A DNA stretch of 7,406 nucleotides, from NCBI GenBank assembly GCA_945888565.1, contig CAMDAL010000203.1, positions 1 to 7,406 of the forward strand, read 5' to 3'. The translations under genes were made by a program, and so were the position numbers. The notes beneath the pieces were generated by a model. It saw only the letters and a program-made list of their open reading frames with translations. It did not search any database and was not told the DNA's origin. This document shows positions 6,218 to 7,406 of the stretch, in pieces (positions within the stretch are counted from its first letter, which is position 1; each line of letters opens with the position of its first letter). The DNA is from Devosia equisanguinis (GTDB lineage: Bacteria; Pseudomonadota; Alphaproteobacteria; Rhizobiales; Devosiaceae).

Positions 6218-7147
6218 CTAAGCTCTTAGCAGCGCCTCGATTTCGGCGCGCATAGGCATGCTCGGCGCCGTGCCGGGCTTCTGCACCGACAGGGCCGCAG
6301 TGGCGTTGGCGAAGCGGATGGCGTCGAGCGGCGATTTGCCCTCGGCCAGTGCCGTCGCAAAGCCGCCGTTGAAGGCGTCGCCGGCGCCGGTGGTATCCAC
6401 CACATTCGCCACCTTGAACGCCGGGATCATGGCCGTGCCGACCTCACCGTGGAGGAATGCGCCCTTTTCGCCCAGCGTGATCAGCGCATTCCTCGCGCCC
6501 ATGGCGACGAGTGCCTTCGCTGCGGCGAGGGCATCGACCTCGGTTTCGACCTTGAGGCCGGTGAGTGTTGCGGCTTCCGTCTCGTTGGGTGTGACGTAGT
6601 CGCAGAGCGTGTAGATGGCCGGGTCGGCGGGCACCGCCGGGGCCGGGTTGAGGATGGTGATGACGCCGCGCTGGCGGGCGAGCGCGAGGCCGGCGATCGC
6701 GGTTTCCACCGGTTGCTCGAACTGGGCGACCAGCACTTTCGAGCCGGCAATAATCGCTTCGGCTGCTGCCACATCGGCGGGGGAGAGGTTTGCCGCAGCG
6801 CCGGGCTCGACGATGATCGCGTTGTCTCCGGTTGTCGTCGAGACGAAGATGAAGGCGGCGCCGGTGGGAAGGGTATCGTCGATGCTGACGGCGCTGGTGT
6901 CGATCCCATCGGCGGCCCAGGCCTTCTGCGCCATCTCGCCAAAGGTGTCGCGGCCGATGCGGGTGATCATCCGGACGTCGGCGCCGGCCCGGGCCGCAGC
7001 AATCGCCTGGTTGGAGCCCTTGCCGCCGGGGCCATCCTTGAAGCCCTGCCCGAGGATGGTTTCGCCCATCACCGGCAGGCGCGGGGCCTTGAAGGCGAGG
7101 TCGGCAACGAAAATGCCGAGCACGGCGACGGGGGCGCGGGTTGGCAT
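6218..7147 (-). CDS. Ribokinase (PfkB family), possible deoxyribokinase
   Basis: A PfkB-family sugar kinase of 309 residues, the same length as E. coli RbsK. It should phosphorylate ribose, or a related pentose, at O5 using ATP. The substrate motif is GPGGKGSNQA (G41-A48) with D16, E144 is in QFEQP, NPAP is at 167-170, PNETEA is near 187-192, and the ATP/anion-hole motif is DTTGAGDAFNGG with catalytic base D257 (E. coli D255). The E. coli Asn14, which contacts ribose, is Val here (GIFVADL). Salmonella deoxyribokinase, recalled from memory, has a hydrophobic residue at that place, so 2-deoxyribose is a possible substrate. The start is fixed by a strong AGGAGG (7154-7159, read on the - strand) six bases before ATG. 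It converges on the purine operon and fits with it: pentose released from nucleosides would be activated here. Confidence 0.88.
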   Translation of the reverse strand: MPTRAPVAVLGIFVADLAFKAPRLPVMGETILGQGFKDGPGGKGSNQAIAAARAGADVRMITRIGRDTFGEMAQKAWAADGIDTSAVSIDDTLPTGAAFIFVSTTTGDNAIIVEPGAAANLSPADVAAAEAIIAGSKVLVAQFEQPVETAIAGLALARQRGVITILNPAPAVPADPAIYTLCDYVTPNETEAATLTGLKVETEVDALAAAKALVAMGARNALITLGEKGAFLHGEVGTAMIPAFKVANVVDTTGAGDAFNGGFATALAEGKSPLDAIRFANATAALSVQKPGTAPSMPMRAEIEALLRA

Positions 7148-7168
7148 ACGGGTCCTCCTGGGCGGTGT

Positions 7169-7201
7169 TCGCCTCTTGGTGTCGTTTCCTAGCAGAGGCG
7201 A
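7169..7201. promoter_or_regulatory. 8-bp inverted repeat in the ribokinase leader
   Basis: TCGCCTCT (7169-7176) and AGAGGCGA (7194-7201) are perfect reverse complements separated by 17 bp, and lie 22-54 bp upstream of the ribokinase ATG. It could be a regulator site or an mRNA leader hairpin. I do not recognise the motif, and no convincing promoter is visible around it. Confidence 0.35.
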
Positions 7202-7214
7202 GGTGGTTGGCTAT

Positions 7215-7265
7215 ACCCCACCCAGCTTCGCTAAGTAAGCTGCGCTACCCTCCCCACAAGGGGGG
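7215..7265. repeat. C-rich palindromic repeat, apparently truncated on the right
   Basis: The segment ACCCCACCCAGCTTCGCTAA continues to CCCTCCCC-ACAA-GGGGGG (7248-7265). AGCTT (7224-7228) pairs with AAGCT (7237-7241), and CCCC (7252-7255) pairs with the following G run across an ACAA loop. The CCCTCCCC-ACAA-GGGGGAGGG style is a familiar intergenic palindrome in Hyphomicrobiales. Here the right half stops inside the G run and passes into IS-like sequence. Confidence 0.6.
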
Positions 7266-7406
7266 ACTGTTCAGTTTGGACTCGTTTGCATTGCGTGTCG
7301 GTTGAAGAAGAGGTCGAGTGTGATCTCGAGCATGCGTTGTGTTTTTGAGGCCCGCTTGGTGCGTCGGTTGAAGCGCGCGAGGTTGTCGCGGATTGAAGCA
7401 TTCGAT
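7263..7406 (-). mobile_element. End of an IS1-like insertion sequence, running off the window
   Basis: The transposase C-terminus ends at 7271, and the palindromic repeat is interrupted just beyond it, so the IS terminus should lie near 7263-7270 (GGGACTGT). The other end, the matching inverted repeat and the target duplication are outside the window, so the boundary and family are provisional. Confidence 0.55.
7271..7405 (-). CDS. IS1-family-like transposase, C-terminal fragment
   Basis: The - strand frame entering at 7405 gives 44 residues before TGA at 7271-7273. It begins SNASIRDNLARFNRRTKRAS, followed by KTQRMLEITLDLFFN. The arrangement IR-x-x-LAR-x-x-R(R/K)(T/S)-x-x-x-SK resembles the C-terminus of IS1-family InsB transposases (LRQHLARLGRKSLSFSKS in IS1). 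Most of the protein, including the DDE catalytic residues, is beyond the right edge, so the family call rests on this tail only. It appears intact at its C-terminus. The element would insert DNA by a cut-and-paste or copy mechanism typical of DDE transposases. Confidence 0.6.
   Translation of the reverse strand, partial: SNASIRDNLARFNRRTKRASKTQRMLEITLDLFFNRHAMQTSPN

Overview
The window is GC-rich and looks alphaproteobacterial, probably Hyphomicrobiales and possibly a Devosia-like genus. This rests on protein style and on the C-rich palindromic intergenic repeats common in that order; it is inference without a database search. It starts inside a gene for the radical-SAM heme chaperone HemW and ends inside an insertion-sequence transposase.

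Layout, left to right: (1) hemW, missing its 5' end, on the + strand (to 1061). (2) A ribose-phosphate pyrophosphokinase (PRPP synthase) gene on the - strand (1058-2039), converging on hemW with overlapping stop codons. It is broken by a clean 7-bp tandem duplication at 1638-1651; deleting one copy restores a 324-residue protein. (3) A 173-bp divergent intergenic region holding a 20-bp LacI-family-like operator (2161-2180). (4) A + strand purine operon: adenine deaminase-like amidohydrolase (2213-4072), guanine deaminase (4069-5418, GTG start in a GTGA stop/start overlap) and a nucleoside 2-deoxyribosyltransferase family protein (5452-6027). (5) A 144-bp compound inverted repeat (6067-6210) lying between convergent genes. 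(6) A PfkB-family ribokinase on the - strand (6218-7147). (7) A second, truncated C-rich palindromic repeat that appears to be interrupted by the end of an IS1-like element, whose transposase C-terminus runs off the right edge.

The metabolic genes form a coherent purine salvage module. The transferase moves or releases (deoxy)ribosyl groups on bases, the two deaminases convert adenine to hypoxanthine and guanine to xanthine, the kinase activates the freed pentose, and the PRPP synthase would use ribose 5-phosphate to make PRPP for rebuilding nucleotides. The kinase has Val where E. coli ribokinase has the ribose-contacting Asn14, so deoxyribose is worth testing as its substrate.

The most striking non-coding signal is a 16-bp sequence inside guaD (5115-5130) that matches the ParB-binding parS consensus exactly. 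It suggests that this locus lies in the origin-proximal part of the chromosome and also serves as a centromere-like site. No wholly new multi-gene system is evident. The points of interest are the embedded parS, the frameshifted divergent PRPP synthase, the candidate operator and the IS-in-palindrome junction.
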